Positions 10,161 to 22,519 of a stretch of DNA of 64,000 nt are shown here, in pieces. Under the pieces are notes generated by a model. That model saw only the letters and a program-made list of their open reading frames with translations. It was not told where the DNA came from and made no database searches. The stretch covers positions 28,000,501-28,064,500 of the forward strand of contig JAKSXM010000231.1 of assembly GCA_022575985.1 (NCBI GenBank), read 5' to 3'. Each line of letters opens with the position of its first letter. Within the stretch, counting starts at the first letter, position 1. Made by a program: the position numbers and the translations under genes. The stretch comes from Anagrus nilaparvatae. Taxonomy: Eukaryota > Arthropoda > Insecta > Hymenoptera > Mymaridae.

Positions 10161-11330
10161 CCCATGTTCAAATTTTTTTACATAACTAAAACCTTGTTTT
10201 TTTTTAACTAAAATTTACTAATTTTTGTTTAATTTACTGATTTTCCCAATTTGTGCTTACTAAATTATAGTTAAGGTTAATTTCACTAATGATTATGTAC
10301 AGAAACCGTAGGATAGTAAAATTAAGAGACTTTTTCGTATACACATTCAACAAGTGATTATAAATTTAAAATTTTATTTCAACTGAAGTTTATTAAATTT
10401 AGTTATAAATAAAACGAAAATTTATATCAAAGAAAACATTTGCAAAACAATGTACTTAATTTTATTTTCTTAATTAAAATGTAAAAATTAATAAAGATGG
10501 AAATATTTATTGTTTATTTCAATTCAATTAAATATTCAAGAGAGGGAGAGAGAGAGAAAGAGAGGGAGAGAAAGAAGAAAATATTCTAAAGATGCCAAGG
10601 CAAAAAAATTATCTTTAGTTTAATTAAAGTTAATTAAAAATATCTAATTTTTTTTTTTCTTTATTTTACATTGTTTCAGAAATTTATTTTATTTATTTAT
10701 TTATATTGATAAATTAGTTAATAAATATTTCTTAAATATATTAATTTTTAATATTTATGTTAATGGTTTTTAATGAACATTACATTGGTGATGTAAATAT
10801 AAAAAAAAATGTAATAAGCTTTTTAGTTTTAAATAAATAATAATAATTTTTCTTATAAAATCGAGAAAAAAATATAAAATAGTAAATGTTAATTTGTTAG
10901 CAAATCAGAAATTACCGGATTTCTCTATATTTTATCTATAAATAAATTTACTGATGTAATAAATTTTTATTTAAAAAAAAAAAAAAACATATAGTTAAAA
11001 GCGGGAAATTTCAAAACTTGGTGTATATTGAAAGTTTTATCTTTTTATGTTTTTTTTTACGAAGATTAAGATTTAATGTCGTAGATTTGCGAGGAAATAA
11101 ATTGAGATTTCAGAAAAATTATTTATTTTTTTTGATAATCAAATATACAATGTATGGGCGCCAGTCAAAAATCAGAACTGCTGTTTAGCAGATTCAGCAT
11201 TAGTAGAATTTCGACATACAGAAAGAAATTTTTAAAATAAAATAGACTTAATTATTTTTAAAGTTAATATTACAATATCCAGTTTTTTATTTATATCCGT
11301 TGTTCATTAAAAAAATAGATCTAAAAGGTA
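10160..11330. other. AT-rich DNA with a purine microsatellite
   Basis: Holds an imperfect GAGA/GGGA stretch at 10540-10580 and otherwise only A/T-rich sequence. No gene seen. Confidence 0.6.
10540..10580. repeat. GA-rich microsatellite
   Basis: About 40 bases of imperfect AG and GGGAG units on the plus strand. GA-repeat stretches are bound by GAGA factor in insects, but nothing here shows function. Confidence 0.8.
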
Positions 11331-11757
11331 CACTGTAAAAAGTAACTTTCTTAGATTCACAAAAAAAAATAGAATTTTTTCGAAAAATTAATGAATTTTC
11401 AAAAAATTGTTTAAATATTCGATAAAAATCGTAAATTTACTAAATTTAGTATATTCTAGAAAATTTCGATAATTCTCAATTTTTTTTTTTGATTTTACGA
11501 AAAAAGTTGTAAATTCACAACTATTTTTCGTAAATTTACAATTATTTTTTGAAAGTTTTCGAAAAAAAATTGTAAATTATCAATTTTTTTTGCGAATTCA
11601 CAAAAAGAAATCGAGAATACTCGAATTTTTTGTTAATATACTAAATTTAGTAAATTTACGATTTTTTTCGAATATTTACAAATTTTTTTGTAAATTTACT
11701 AATTTTTCGAAAATGTTCTAATTTTTTTGTTAATATAAGAAAGTTACTTTTTATAGT
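11331..11757. mobile_element. MITE family A, copy 2
   Basis: The left end CACTGTAAAAAGTAACTT is intact and preceded by TA. The right end AAGTTACTTTTTATAG is eroded. The internal order of TTCGAAAA, CTAAATTTAG and CTCGATTTTT blocks follows copy 1. Confidence 0.75.
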
Positions 11758-11764
11758 TTGCCGA

Positions 11765-13685
11765 TTCTGCTAAATACCAGTTCTTAGTTTAGATAGGTGC
11801 CCATAATGTATGTACTGAGTTTGGATACTAATAATTTTTAAAAAATACTGAAAAGAAAGTAAATTATGTAAGTTTAAAATTCAGATTTGTATCTAATTAT
11901 TCCCATAATTTATATAATCCATACAGTGCCTATATTTTAATCTAAACTTGTCCCCTGTCAATATTAATTTATATCAAAAATAAAATATTTTTTAATAATT
12001 TTAAATATTATAAAATCTTATCTCTTTTTTTTAAAACAAATTATTAATGACATTTTCCAATAAACACATAAAAAATTAGCATCTACGCTTATTTATTTCA
12101 TATAAATTATCTCTATATTTGTAATAATTGCAAAATTAAAAAATTATTGCATTAGATATAAATAACTAAAGAATCTTAACTCTAATTATACGTACGATAA
12201 TTTTTTTTTATTAAAAAACTTTGATTTATCCTAAAAAAAGTTTACATGTGATTTTTTTAGGGTTAAAAAAAACTTTTTTTTTGCAAATGTTTTTTAAGTA
12301 CAAGTGCAAAGAGATGATATAGCATTTACTAGACTGGAATTCCGGTTAATAAAAAAAGGGAGAATGGGCAGACGAGACGGAACTGCAATTTATAAAAAAT
12401 ATTATTTTTCTTTCTTTCATATATACCGTATTCAGTACACGTAATATATATTTATAATTATTTAAAAAATAAAGTCAAAAATAAAAACTGTCATTAAAAA
12501 AATACACTACTGTTAAACTAGGATTTTAAGAACGCGAAGTCATAAATTAAATTATGTTTAAAAAAAAAATATAAATTAATATTAATGTGAAATTAAGAAT
12601 ATTTATATAATTGGAATGGGAACTGGTTGAAAATAATGATATTCAATGTTGGTTGCCCTAAGGCTACGAAGTACTTGCAGAGGATAAACAGCTATTACAT
12701 AAGCAATTTCATAATTATATATTATGTGCGTTTATTTTGTCTTTATATTTTTACAGGGATTCACACATGTGCATTAAAAATTAAGTGAAATTTATTTCTA
12801 ACTTTTCGTACAGTTTTTGTCACCAAAATGGAAATCCCACCTTTGAATGGATCATTTAAATCATATCATTCTTAAGATTATTAAAGAATGAATTATAAAA
12901 ATTTAAAATTAAAATTTTTTTATGAACCAAAATTAATCCTGCAATTCCATTTTCGCAATATCAAAGATTTCATAATGCGTAACCAAAAACACAATTAAAT
13001 TTTTATATTTCAATATTATCAATATTTTATTAATTGTATTCTTAAAATTAAAAAAAAAAAACAAACAAAAAAATTTTTTTAAATAAAATTAAATTAATTA
13101 CAAAATTATATTCATGTTGTCATTTATAATTGATGTCTTTATTAACAAAATTTAAGCAATATATTGTATTAAATTTTTAAATAATAATAATAAAATACAA
13201 TAACATATAAATATCATTGTTTTATTAATAATAATAGTCCTCCCAAATACTAAAAAAAAAAGTTATAATAAAAAACCTTACACAATGTTTTGAATATTAT
13301 CTATTGTTATTTTTTGACAAATAGTACTTAATTACTTATGTATTACATCAAACTTAATTTTTTTTTTATTTGGTCATGCCAAATTGAGTTTTAAGTTATT
13401 CGGGATTAATACATGCATGAATTCTGTATTGAAAAAATCAATTTATAAAAATAATAGCCAATTCACATCAAGTGTTTAACATTAACTGTTAAATGGAAAA
13501 TGTTACTTCTGTAATAAAATAGAATTTTGTGTACTAGGCTGAAAATGAAAAAACTTAGCGGTTGAAAATATTCCAAAAATAAGACATTTTCCCGTTGAAA
13601 TTATGATCTTGCCTATCCCTCTTAAGACAAATTGACTTATAAGGCTACTTCCGAATAAGTACACTGATTTGGCCCTCGGAACCAA
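11765..13685. other. AT-rich DNA without a gene
   Basis: Only A/T-rich sequence and weak microsatellites. The patch near 12350-12400 is slightly richer in G+C but has no open frame of note. Confidence 0.6.
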
Positions 13686-13690
13686 ACCTA

Positions 13691-14117
13691 CACTGTAAAA
13701 AGTAACTTCCTTATATTAACAAAAAAATTAGAACATTTTCGAAAAATTAGTAAATTTTCGAAAAAATTTGTGAATATTCGAAAAAAATCGTATAACAACT
13801 AAATTTAGTATATTAACAAAAAATTCGAGTATTTTCGATTTTTTTTTGTGAATTCGCAAGAAAAATTGATAATTTACAATTTTTTTTCGAAAATTTACAA
13901 AAAATAGTTGCAAGTTTACGAAAAATAGTTGTGAATTTACAACTTTTTTCGTAAAATCACAAAAAAAAATCGAGAATTCTCCAATTTTTCGATAATATAC
14001 TAAATTTAGTAAATTTACGATTTTTATCGAATATTTAAAAATTTTTTTGAAAATTCACTAATTTTTCGAAAAAATTCTATTTTTTTTGTAAATTTAAGAA
14101 AGTTACTTTTTACAGTG
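13691..14117. mobile_element. MITE family A, copy 3
   Basis: A complete 427-bp copy. CACTGTAAAAAGTAACTT at the left and AGTTACTTTTTACAGTG at the right are both flanked by TA. This is the best-preserved member and defines the family ends and the TA target duplication. Confidence 0.85.
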
Positions 14118-14124
14118 TAACCTA

Positions 14125-14745
14125 AGTGGTAGCCATCCTTAAATTTATTTTTATAGTCCTAGTAGGTTGAAAAACCACATTTTTTAACTTTTTAGAAAAG
14201 AGGGGGAACTACTTTCTAATACCCTAAAATTCAAAATCTTTAATAAAGAGCGGGTAAACGGCGGTAACAGAATAGCACAATTGAGACTCCATAATAGTAG
14301 CTATTGATGATAATCAGTATTTAATAACTATGATTTTGCATATCTGTTAACGTAAAAATTTAATTGCAGTTTTAAAAGCGCGGGTGTACGGCGGTATAAG
14401 TGGTTCCCCCTCCAAGAGATTTTCTAAAAAGTTTAAAAATATGGTTTGTCAACCTACCAGAACTATAAAACAAAATTTAAGGATGGTATATTTTATGTTC
14501 AAAAACCCGATTTTCAAAAAATTCAAAATTATAATTCGGGGTCTTAAGGAGGCCCTAAAGGCCCCCAAAAAATTTTTCCTGTAAAAAAAATGAAATGTTA
14601 AGTTTTTCAGCCTATGAGCAGAGTATTATCTGTCTACGGGTCGGAGTAATGTGTAATAAACCTCCAAAAAACGGTTTCTTTTAGGTTTTCGGGTACCTGT
14701 CTTGGCCTAACGGTCTAGTTCAAACGGGAGTTTTTTGATAAATTT
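14125..14745. repeat. Foldback family K, copy 1
   Basis: Contains GAGCGGGTAAACGGCGGTAA near 14250 and GCGCGGGTGTACGGCGGTA near 14380, a TAGTCCTAGTAGGTTGAAAA block, and the downstream stretch AATTTAAGGATGG, GATTTTC and GGCCCCCAAAAAATTTT. The same blocks in the same order occur at 43395-44135 and 51358-52180. A 66-codon frame inside is an accident of the repeat. Confidence 0.6.
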
Positions 14746-14749
14746 TTGG

Positions 14750-16580
14750 ATATTACTACAGTTGGGTTTGCTTTCGGGGGGAAAATTACTGTACTTATCC
14801 GGAATTAGTCTATACACATTTTTAAAAACTCATATCGCTGGCTTGAAAAAGGATAAAAAGATTAACAAGGTCTTAAAAAATCTGCATTTCAAAGCAACTT
14901 TATATGTATAATACAAATTTTTTGCAACTCATATTTGGTACCCATATCTTCTTATCATTTCTGGAGTCAGAGTTATCAATTTTTTTATGAGAAAAATCCG
15001 GCCCTTCTTGCCCCAATGAAAATTTTTAGGGGACAATTTAAACGGGAAAATGTTTTATTTTTGGAGTGTCTTCAATAACTTACTAGTTTTTTCGTTTGCA
15101 CTGCAGTGCAGAAAAACTTGAGACATCAGCGTGCTTATTTTTGCTAGTAATAAAGAAAATAAAGTGATGATTAGAAATACGAAGAGGTGAGTTTGCGAGT
15201 AAGGTCTAACTTAATCAAGTATTAGACAACAAACTAGATTCAGTTGAGAATCTCAAATATTAAAGTTAGTGTATGGATTCTAAATCGTCCTAATACAAAA
15301 ATGACTTTTTCGCACGCTGTTAAATAAAATAGTAATTGGGCTTGCATGGTATACCCTAGTTTAAAATTTCGCAAATATATTTTGATAAATGGTAATAAAT
15401 TCATGTTTCGATATTTATTTTACAAGATTTTAAAGATAACCTTACAGAAATATATGAACTCAATTAGCTAAAAATTGAATAATATAATAATAATAATAAA
15501 TAACAAAATATTCCATGAAACCATTAAGCTTAAAAAATGAAAAAAAAAAAATTACTCATTACACTCCATTGTTATTACAATATATCTTAAAAACAATATA
15601 AGCATAAAGATATTTTTGTTTCGCTTCGTCTTTTTAATGCATAATAATTTATACAAAGTAACAGTAATAATAACAATGATAATAATAATAATTTTTAACT
15701 GATTGACTTATAAAAAATATATTGTATAATAATAATAATAATAATATATAAAAAACGCTTATTATAAAACACACGTTACAATAAAATTAAGTCCCTGCGA
15801 ATTATACACTTACAAGAATTTGGATCAAGGAAGGCTTCGTATACTAAGCGTGACGGGTTTTATGGAACTTGCACACGGAACGACTTTAAAAAAAATTTTT
15901 TTTTTTTAATTTTAATTTTTGTAAATTTTTTTATTAATAACAAGTGCATAAAATTTTCTTTTTTTTTTAACTTCCTTGTATTATTTGACTTTAAAATTTA
16001 GTAGCTGAGAAATCAAGTAATTTTATAATTTATATCGTATGCATATAATTATTTATTAAATTAACCCCTTCTGTACACTCAAAAAAAGATATAACAATGC
16101 ATGATATGATTTTCACGCTCTGATTAACATTAAATATTTTATTTTTAGTTGCTTTTTTTATATATTTATTAAATAAAAAAAAAATCGTTTAAAGCAAAAA
16201 AATTTAATAAAATATTTTTTTTTTTAAATTGTTAAATTAATTGATTATATCAGGTTACAATATTTTTATGTATTGTGGAAAAAATCAAATTGTTTAGATA
16301 TCAAATTTACTTTTTTTGATAGAAAATTACAATAATTTAAAATTCAATTGAAGTTTAAAATTACGTACATTAAATAAAATAACAAAAGTTTATAAATAAA
16401 ATTTTTATAATTTTCTTTATTTTATACGAATAATATTTTTGATCAAAATTAAATAATTTTTACTTCAACACAGCAATTTTCTTTACCGTGTTAGGTTAAC
16501 CGGGAATTCACCGGGTATTAAAACTTACTGTGCTTTTAATATTATTTTAGCAACAAAATGTTTAAATATAAACTCATAAA
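14750..16580. other. AT-rich DNA without a gene
   Basis: Slightly more complex patches near 14990-15060 and 15790-15890. The latter, on the minus strand, ends in TTGTAAGTG, which resembles a 5' splice site, but all three frames before it have stops nearby. AAT microsatellites near 15680-15745. Confidence 0.5.
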
Positions 16581-16581
16581 C

Positions 16582-16735
16582 GGTTTGGTGTAAACACAAC
16601 CAAATGCATGGAACATGTTTACTTGCATAAAATTTCCTAAACTCAAATTATTCTATGTCTCTAAACTTGAATTATTCTTAGTCTAAATCTGAATTATTCT
16701 TAGTCCCATTTGACCTCCCTCTCCTTGATTTTCAG
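16582..16735 (+). repeat. Dispersed repeat family D, copy 2
   Basis: Begins with GGTGTAAACACAACCAAATG and GGAACATGTTT, then has three degenerate units of the form AAACTTGAATTATTCTTAGTC. It ends in a C-rich stretch (CCTCCCTCTCC). The same order is seen at 31954-32140. Confidence 0.55.
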
Positions 16736-16739
16736 ATTC

Positions 16740-18000
16740 CCAGCATATCCTTACCTAAAAACATGTACCATATAAAAAGGCAACTTTTAATCGAATACTA
16801 TACACCATACGGTATGAAATAATAAATTTTCAAATTATTCCTGCGTATAAAAGAAATTTTATTTTTAGTAAATTATAATTTTGTAATAAAATTATATTAT
16901 TTATAGTAAGTAATTGTTTTCTACAAATATTTTATTGAAAATATAATAAATTATATTTTATTTTCATATTATTATTTTTTTAATTTCTTTTTTTATTATT
17001 TTATTTTTATTATATAATTTTGAGATTATTTTATTAATAGTGAAAATTCTTTTCTATTTTTTTGGTTACCTATTATGAATTTTGAAATATTTAAAAGACC
17101 TTAAATTTATATTTTCTGGAGAACCAAAATTTATGTTTAGATTTTAAATTTTGGTCACGTAATTTGAAAATGGTAAAAACTGATTATAAGGATCTTTTTC
17201 ATGATTTTAATGATTTCTTTCAATAGATTCAAGTTTTGGCAAATCCAAAACATAAATTTTCCACTTTGACCACTTGGGGCCTATTTCCACTTTTTTTCTA
17301 TAAACAGCTTTTTTATATTTTTATGCAGCACTGTTTACAGTGGCTTCATTTACGATTACCCCTGCAATTTTACGTTGTTAATAAACCTCCCAATTTACCT
17401 TGTGTAATTTTAAAATTTTCTCATTTGCGTAAAGCTCAGTTGGATCTAAAATAAATAAATAAGGATTTGGCAAGTTAACTTTTCGCTGACTTAATATCAT
17501 TTCATGTTAGCCCCAAGTTTCATTTGTTCAAAGTAATCAAAATTTTTCATTTTTTGACATTTTAATACCAAACTTCCTTCATAGTCAAATTATATTTTCA
17601 GAAAAAAAATTTTACCAGTACTTACGTTACTTATGTTCAAATATTTAAATAATTTACGTAATTCTTAAAATTACGTTACATCCAAATCCTTTGTTTTTTT
17701 TAACATCTCTTTGTATATTACTATTATCCTTAATATTATTATAAAAGTACAATATAAATGCGTGTATTTTTACGTTAGACTTAAAAGAGAGTGCAATGTG
17801 ATCATCAGGGCGTAACTTAACGTTGTCTCTTGTAAGATCAGAATATATGGTATTGCACCTTTTTTGAACTTAAAAACTTACATATTTAAAACGAATGTAT
17901 TTTATCTTTAATGAATCTTCACGATTTTGCGCATATTATGTAAAAATTCAATATTTAAAATATTACACGCAGAGGAAACTTACAAAATTTTAATTTTCAA
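16740..18000. other. AT-rich DNA without a gene
   Basis: A 72-codon frame at 17236-17454 has moderately mixed residues but no start context, no partner and no recognised domain. Otherwise plain sequence. If a retroelement end accompanies the primer site at 18006, its LTR would lie here, but no second LTR copy is visible. Confidence 0.45.
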
Positions 18001-18005
18001 TATTT

Positions 18006-18023
18006 TGGTGCCGAAACCCGGGA
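18006..18023 (+). other. tRNA-Phe-type primer-binding site (retroelement relic)
   Basis: TGGTGCCGAAACCCGGGA is the exact complement of the 3' end of the eukaryotic tRNA-Phe, including the CCA that is added after transcription and is absent from animal tRNA genes. It therefore fits minus-strand priming in an LTR retrotransposon or a reverse-transcribed tRNA piece, not a tRNA gene. A possible LTR end (CA) lies a few bases upstream. No gag-pol remains downstream. A near-identical site lies on the opposite strand at 48901-48918. Confidence 0.6.
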
Positions 18024-18029
18024 AATTTT

Positions 18030-20190
18030 TTTATCGTTTTATTTTAATATAACCTAATTTTAATGACTTAAAGTAAATGATAAATGTGAAAAATAACCTT
18101 AAATATTGCAAAAATCAATAAAAAAACAGTAATTTCTGAAATAAACATTCTTATTTAAATACTCTCTCCTGTACTATAAAATGAATGTTTTGCGTGATTA
18201 TAGAAAATATATAATAAATATTTTGTAAATAAATTGCGCATTTTGTATTTAAACAAAAAAAAATAGTTATCATCATCAATTGCTTAATTTAACACAAGTA
18301 AAATAGATATTATATTTTCTCGTAATAACATAATTACAATTTTTTAAATAATATTTCGTTTGTATGTTAATATATAAACACGTGAGAAATTAGATTAGTA
18401 TATGTATATGCGTGTATATATTTTGCAGAAAAAGTATTTTTTTTAGCATTTTAATTTATATATTTGCTACAACATTAGTTTTTAAACATATGTATACAGA
18501 AGTTTAATGAGAGAATAAACTATTAAGAGAAAAAAAAAATTCATCGCCTATATATTATAAGGAATTACGAAATATATTATAGTAACTATTTATATGCATG
18601 TAATATACATGTCGACTGTCACTCGATTAACTTTTCATTTAAAATATATATTTTGTTTTGTTTTTTTGTAATAGCTTGTACGTTTTTTTAGCTAAAATTT
18701 ATTCAGTTGGTTTACTAAATAATATTGAAATAGCAATTTGAAAAAAAAATCTGTACAAGTTTTGGGCCTGAATTTAGAGTCTATATGAAGTCGAGTGTAA
18801 AGTCGTTATGTAGCCTGTAGATATCATTTCACTTGCGAGAGAAATTTTTACTATTAAATTCTTTTCGAAAGGCAGCGTGTAAAAAAGTTACTGTTTTTAA
18901 TACAAAAATGAAAACTACGTTGGCAAATTCGGAGTTTGGGAAGAGTCTTCCAAACTCGTGAGGCACCTGAACTTATCCCAAAACCTCTACTTGCAATGGG
19001 TACGCCCAAAATTTGGAAAATTATAAAATATTCTCGAAAATATTAAAAGAAATTAGTTTATTTTTTTGAAAAAACAGTCTAGACATTTTATGTTCATATG
19101 GATCTCTGGTCCATCAACTGAATACCCACAATCACTAACTTATATATTCTTTAGCAAAAGTTTATATAGAAAAATACTGACCTATTAAAATTCAGCCTAA
19201 CATTTACATTTAAATCTCCAAATCGTAAAAATTAAAAAAATCTATTAAAACAGAAATAAAAAGTAATCAATAAAAAATATCAAAATCATTAACTACATAA
19301 CCCAAAAAAGTACCACAAAATAAAACAATTGCAAAATAAAACTTTCCCTTATGCAGTACAACAAAATACAAAACCACAATTATTATCTCTTTTTTTCGTA
19401 CATAATAAATATTTTGTCAATTACAGTAGAGAAAAAAAAAAGGCTTTATAAATCATTGATATTCATCATAAATTTTTGTTTATTTATAAACAATTTTTGA
19501 TAAGAATCATTTACATAGAAATAATGAGATTTGAAAACTACATATATTATTAAATTCGTTATATTACATAAGTAATAACATGTAAAAAAATTAATATCAA
19601 TCTCATATTTATTATTATTATTATTATTATTATTTATTTCACAAACTAATAACAACAATAATTTTATTCAAATTGCTCCCGTAGGGTTTTTAAAAGGATC
19701 TTTAAATCATTTATTTTTTGAATAAATTTTACTTTTTTTATGCTCTGAATATAATTTTTTAAAAATAATAAATAATTTACACATATTGCGCATATAAACA
19801 GATATTTTATTGTTTTAAAATGTCATATGTACATAAATTGTGTAAAATAAAAAATAAAACCGTAACGAAATTGCTAAATAAAACAGAAAGTAGAACCCTA
19901 TTGTTTTTTTATTTATTTATTGTAAAAAAATTAGATGAGCATCAATCGATTTCTTATGTATATTAGTGAATAGGAGTGCCATTTTATGTATTATATAAAG
20001 CTATTATAATTTTTTTTTTAATTTTATGAAAATATATCTTTTTATAAGATGATAAAACAATTCAATATTGGTAGACAATTTATCGACACCTCGTGATTTC
20101 TCAATACTTTTTTTTTTCTTTTTTGGTTCATTATTGAGGAATAAACGTGATATTTTTAAAAATATTTTTAGTATTTTTAGACTTTTTTTT
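18030..20190. other. AT-rich DNA without a gene
   Basis: Contains a small hairpin near 18931-18958 (AGTTTGG..AAGA with TCTT.CCAAACT) and an ATT microsatellite at 19610-19634. No gene seen. Confidence 0.6.
19610..19634. repeat. ATT microsatellite
   Basis: About eight ATT units. Similar tracts occur at 33855-33879 and 46862-46886. Confidence 0.85.
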
Positions 20191-20194
20191 TAGA

Positions 20195-20600
20195 TTTTAA
20201 CTTTTTGCATTCACTTCATTTTTTGACGGACTCCCGAGGGATGGGGCTTGTGCAAATAATTTTTTTTTAACGCTAAGAATCGATTAATTTTTTAATTTTA
20301 AGACGAAAAGGTGGATAAACATTTTTTTTTAAATATTTTGGTTCAAAAATTAAAAAAAAAAAAGAAACTTCTGGAAGCTGTTTATCCACCTTTTCGTCTT
20401 AAAATAAAAAAAAATTAATCAATTCGTAGTGTCCTACGTATCAAAAAATGTGAAGTTTAAAAAAAATTTTATTTTACTCCCCAATAGGTGGAACCAACCA
20501 ACCACCCCCCCCCCTCAGAAGTCCGTCGAAAAAAGTTTTCTATGTTACATTTTTGATCGGGGCCAAAATGAAGCAAATGTAAAAAGTTTCAAGTGATTTG
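20195..20600. repeat. Foldback element with a perfect 27-bp stem
   Basis: Inner arms: AAGACGAAAAGGTGGATAAA on the left returns exactly as its complement starting near 20377, and the perfect pairing extends to 27 bp. Outer arms: TTTTTTGACGGACTCC near 20219 pairs with AGTCCGTCGAAAAA near 20519, then AAAGTT..GCATTCACTTCATTTT with the AAAATGAAGCAAATGTAAAAAGTTT region. The right half is homologous to 26640-26895. Confidence 0.65.
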
Positions 20601-22260
20601 ACTCAGACCGTGAAAAATTCCTAAGGTTTCTAATTATTTCTTCTATTATCTACCATTGACCGATTTTATAGGTTTAAAAAACTTTTTACCAAAAAAACAC
20701 CGTAAATTAGAAAGTCAATTTTTAAGTTTTTGGCCAAAAATATTTAGTTTAAATAATTTTCAAAAAATTAAAATATTAATATTTATTCCCCAAAGTTTTG
20801 GGAGATTTTCTACGTTTTCACTATTAGTGATCGGAGCTCACATTTTTTTTTTTTTTAATTTATAATTTGTTGGATAATATATTTATTCTTATTATCTTGG
20901 AAAATATTATACTTTGTATTTACTTATTAACCATAGTGATATGTATTTTAGTTCTTTCTTTGTAGTTAACTCTTTATTTGCATACTTTATAATAATTAAA
21001 GTTGGTTTTAAACTTTTAATCTGTTCTAATTTATTGGAAAAATAGAAAACTTATACGAATAAAATAAAGTTTGAAAAGCTAAATTCTAATGATTATAATT
21101 GTGACTTCAATATCAGCAAACCGACACCTGGAGTCCCTAGTTTCAGGGGTTTCTCAAGAATAGTAAGAATAGGACACTGTAGAAAAATTTAATCATTAAT
21201 CTTTTTACAATTTCGAGTACACTTTGAAGGCTTTTTCTCTGGTGGATCAAAATATTATTAGCTTAAATTTTCTAATTTGCCTTAACCACCCTTTAAAAAA
21301 AAAACAGAAAAATAATTAAAATAACGTAACAGCAACTACAGCCTTTCATTATAAAAAAGTATCAATACTTCTATCAATACCTATAAAAGAAAAAAAAAAC
21401 AGTTCTCCCACGGTTTCACTGTCAATGTACAATAATACAATAAATAATAATAAAATAAAAGGGGGTAAATTATAAAAAAGAAATATTGTCCGCAGATTTT
21501 TTTTTTATAGTATTATAAAAAAAATATAACATATTACATATACCTGCTATTTCTTTACAACACGTGCATGATGAAGAAAAAAAAAATCTCTTATTTGTAT
21601 TGGCCTAGATTCCAAGTTAGCATATTAAAATTTTTTTAAATCATATAATACAACCGATTACGCCTATAAAATATCATAAAAATTTTTAATAATTTATAAT
21701 TTCCATAAAAGATATTTATAATAATATAATCCATCTTTGTTATATCATTAAAAAATTTTTTTTTTGATGTTCTATTTTTATTACTTCATAATATACTCCT
21801 CTTTTACAATTTTTATGGTCGCTTTTTTTTTAAGTTCACAAAGAACCCAGACGAATTTACTTTGTTGAAAAAAAGGGAAAGTATGGTGTATTATGATATT
21901 AAAGAGAAGAGAAAGTATTTTTAAAGTACGTGTATATATTTTTTTATGCATAAATATCAGTAAAGTAATTAAAATAAAGCTCTTAAAAAAGTCTGTAAAT
22001 TTAGAATTCATGAAACACTTAATCAGAATATATTTATGTTTATACGAAAAAACATTTTTTTTATGTATAGATTACAAAGAATTTTCCTGGAAAATTGTAG
22101 CTTGAAAAAAGTGCGAGTTTTTTGAGTGCTAAAATTAGATATTTGAAAAAAAAATTGTATAATGGATTTTAGGAAATATACAACCAATTTGATGTTGGTT
22201 TAAAACTTTACTTGAATATTATGTATAGTTCTGTGTCTTTGTTTTTTTTAAAAGGCTAAT
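20600..22260. other. AT-rich DNA without a gene
   Basis: A 69-codon frame at 20656-20865 runs through the flank of the foldback and is low-complexity. A short more complex patch is near 21115-21170. No gene seen. Confidence 0.55.
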
Positions 22261-22264
22261 TTTT

Positions 22265-22515
22265 TTTTGGTAATTTTAATACGCTTTTAAGGGTGAAGGC
22301 CTAATTATTAATAAAAAATAATTCAATATTCGTGATCAGCGAGCCAAAGATCTCTTTTAGACCAAATCTTGGAGGGCTAGAATGAATTCAACGAAATCGC
22401 CTTTTTAGGGGTAGTTTTGGCTAATTTAATGGTCAAGCCCCATAGAAAAGACCCCGATATTCTTGATCAGCGACCCAAGAAACCTACAATGGACCAAATC
22501 TCTGGTGATCGCCAC
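22265..22515 (-). repeat. Degenerate repeat family E, reverse copy
   Basis: On the minus strand it repeats phrases such as GGTCGCTGATCAAG, AATATCGGGGTC and TGGTCCA at two places about 130 bp apart. They parallel the GGTCGTTGATTACG phrases at 9725-10160. Confidence 0.5.
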
Positions 22516-22519
22516 AAAC

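Noticed and set aside
15790..15890. Minus-strand exon ending at the GTAAGT near 15812
   Set aside because: All three frames ahead of the putative donor hit stops within a short distance, so a coding exon is not supported. A non-coding exon cannot be judged by eye.
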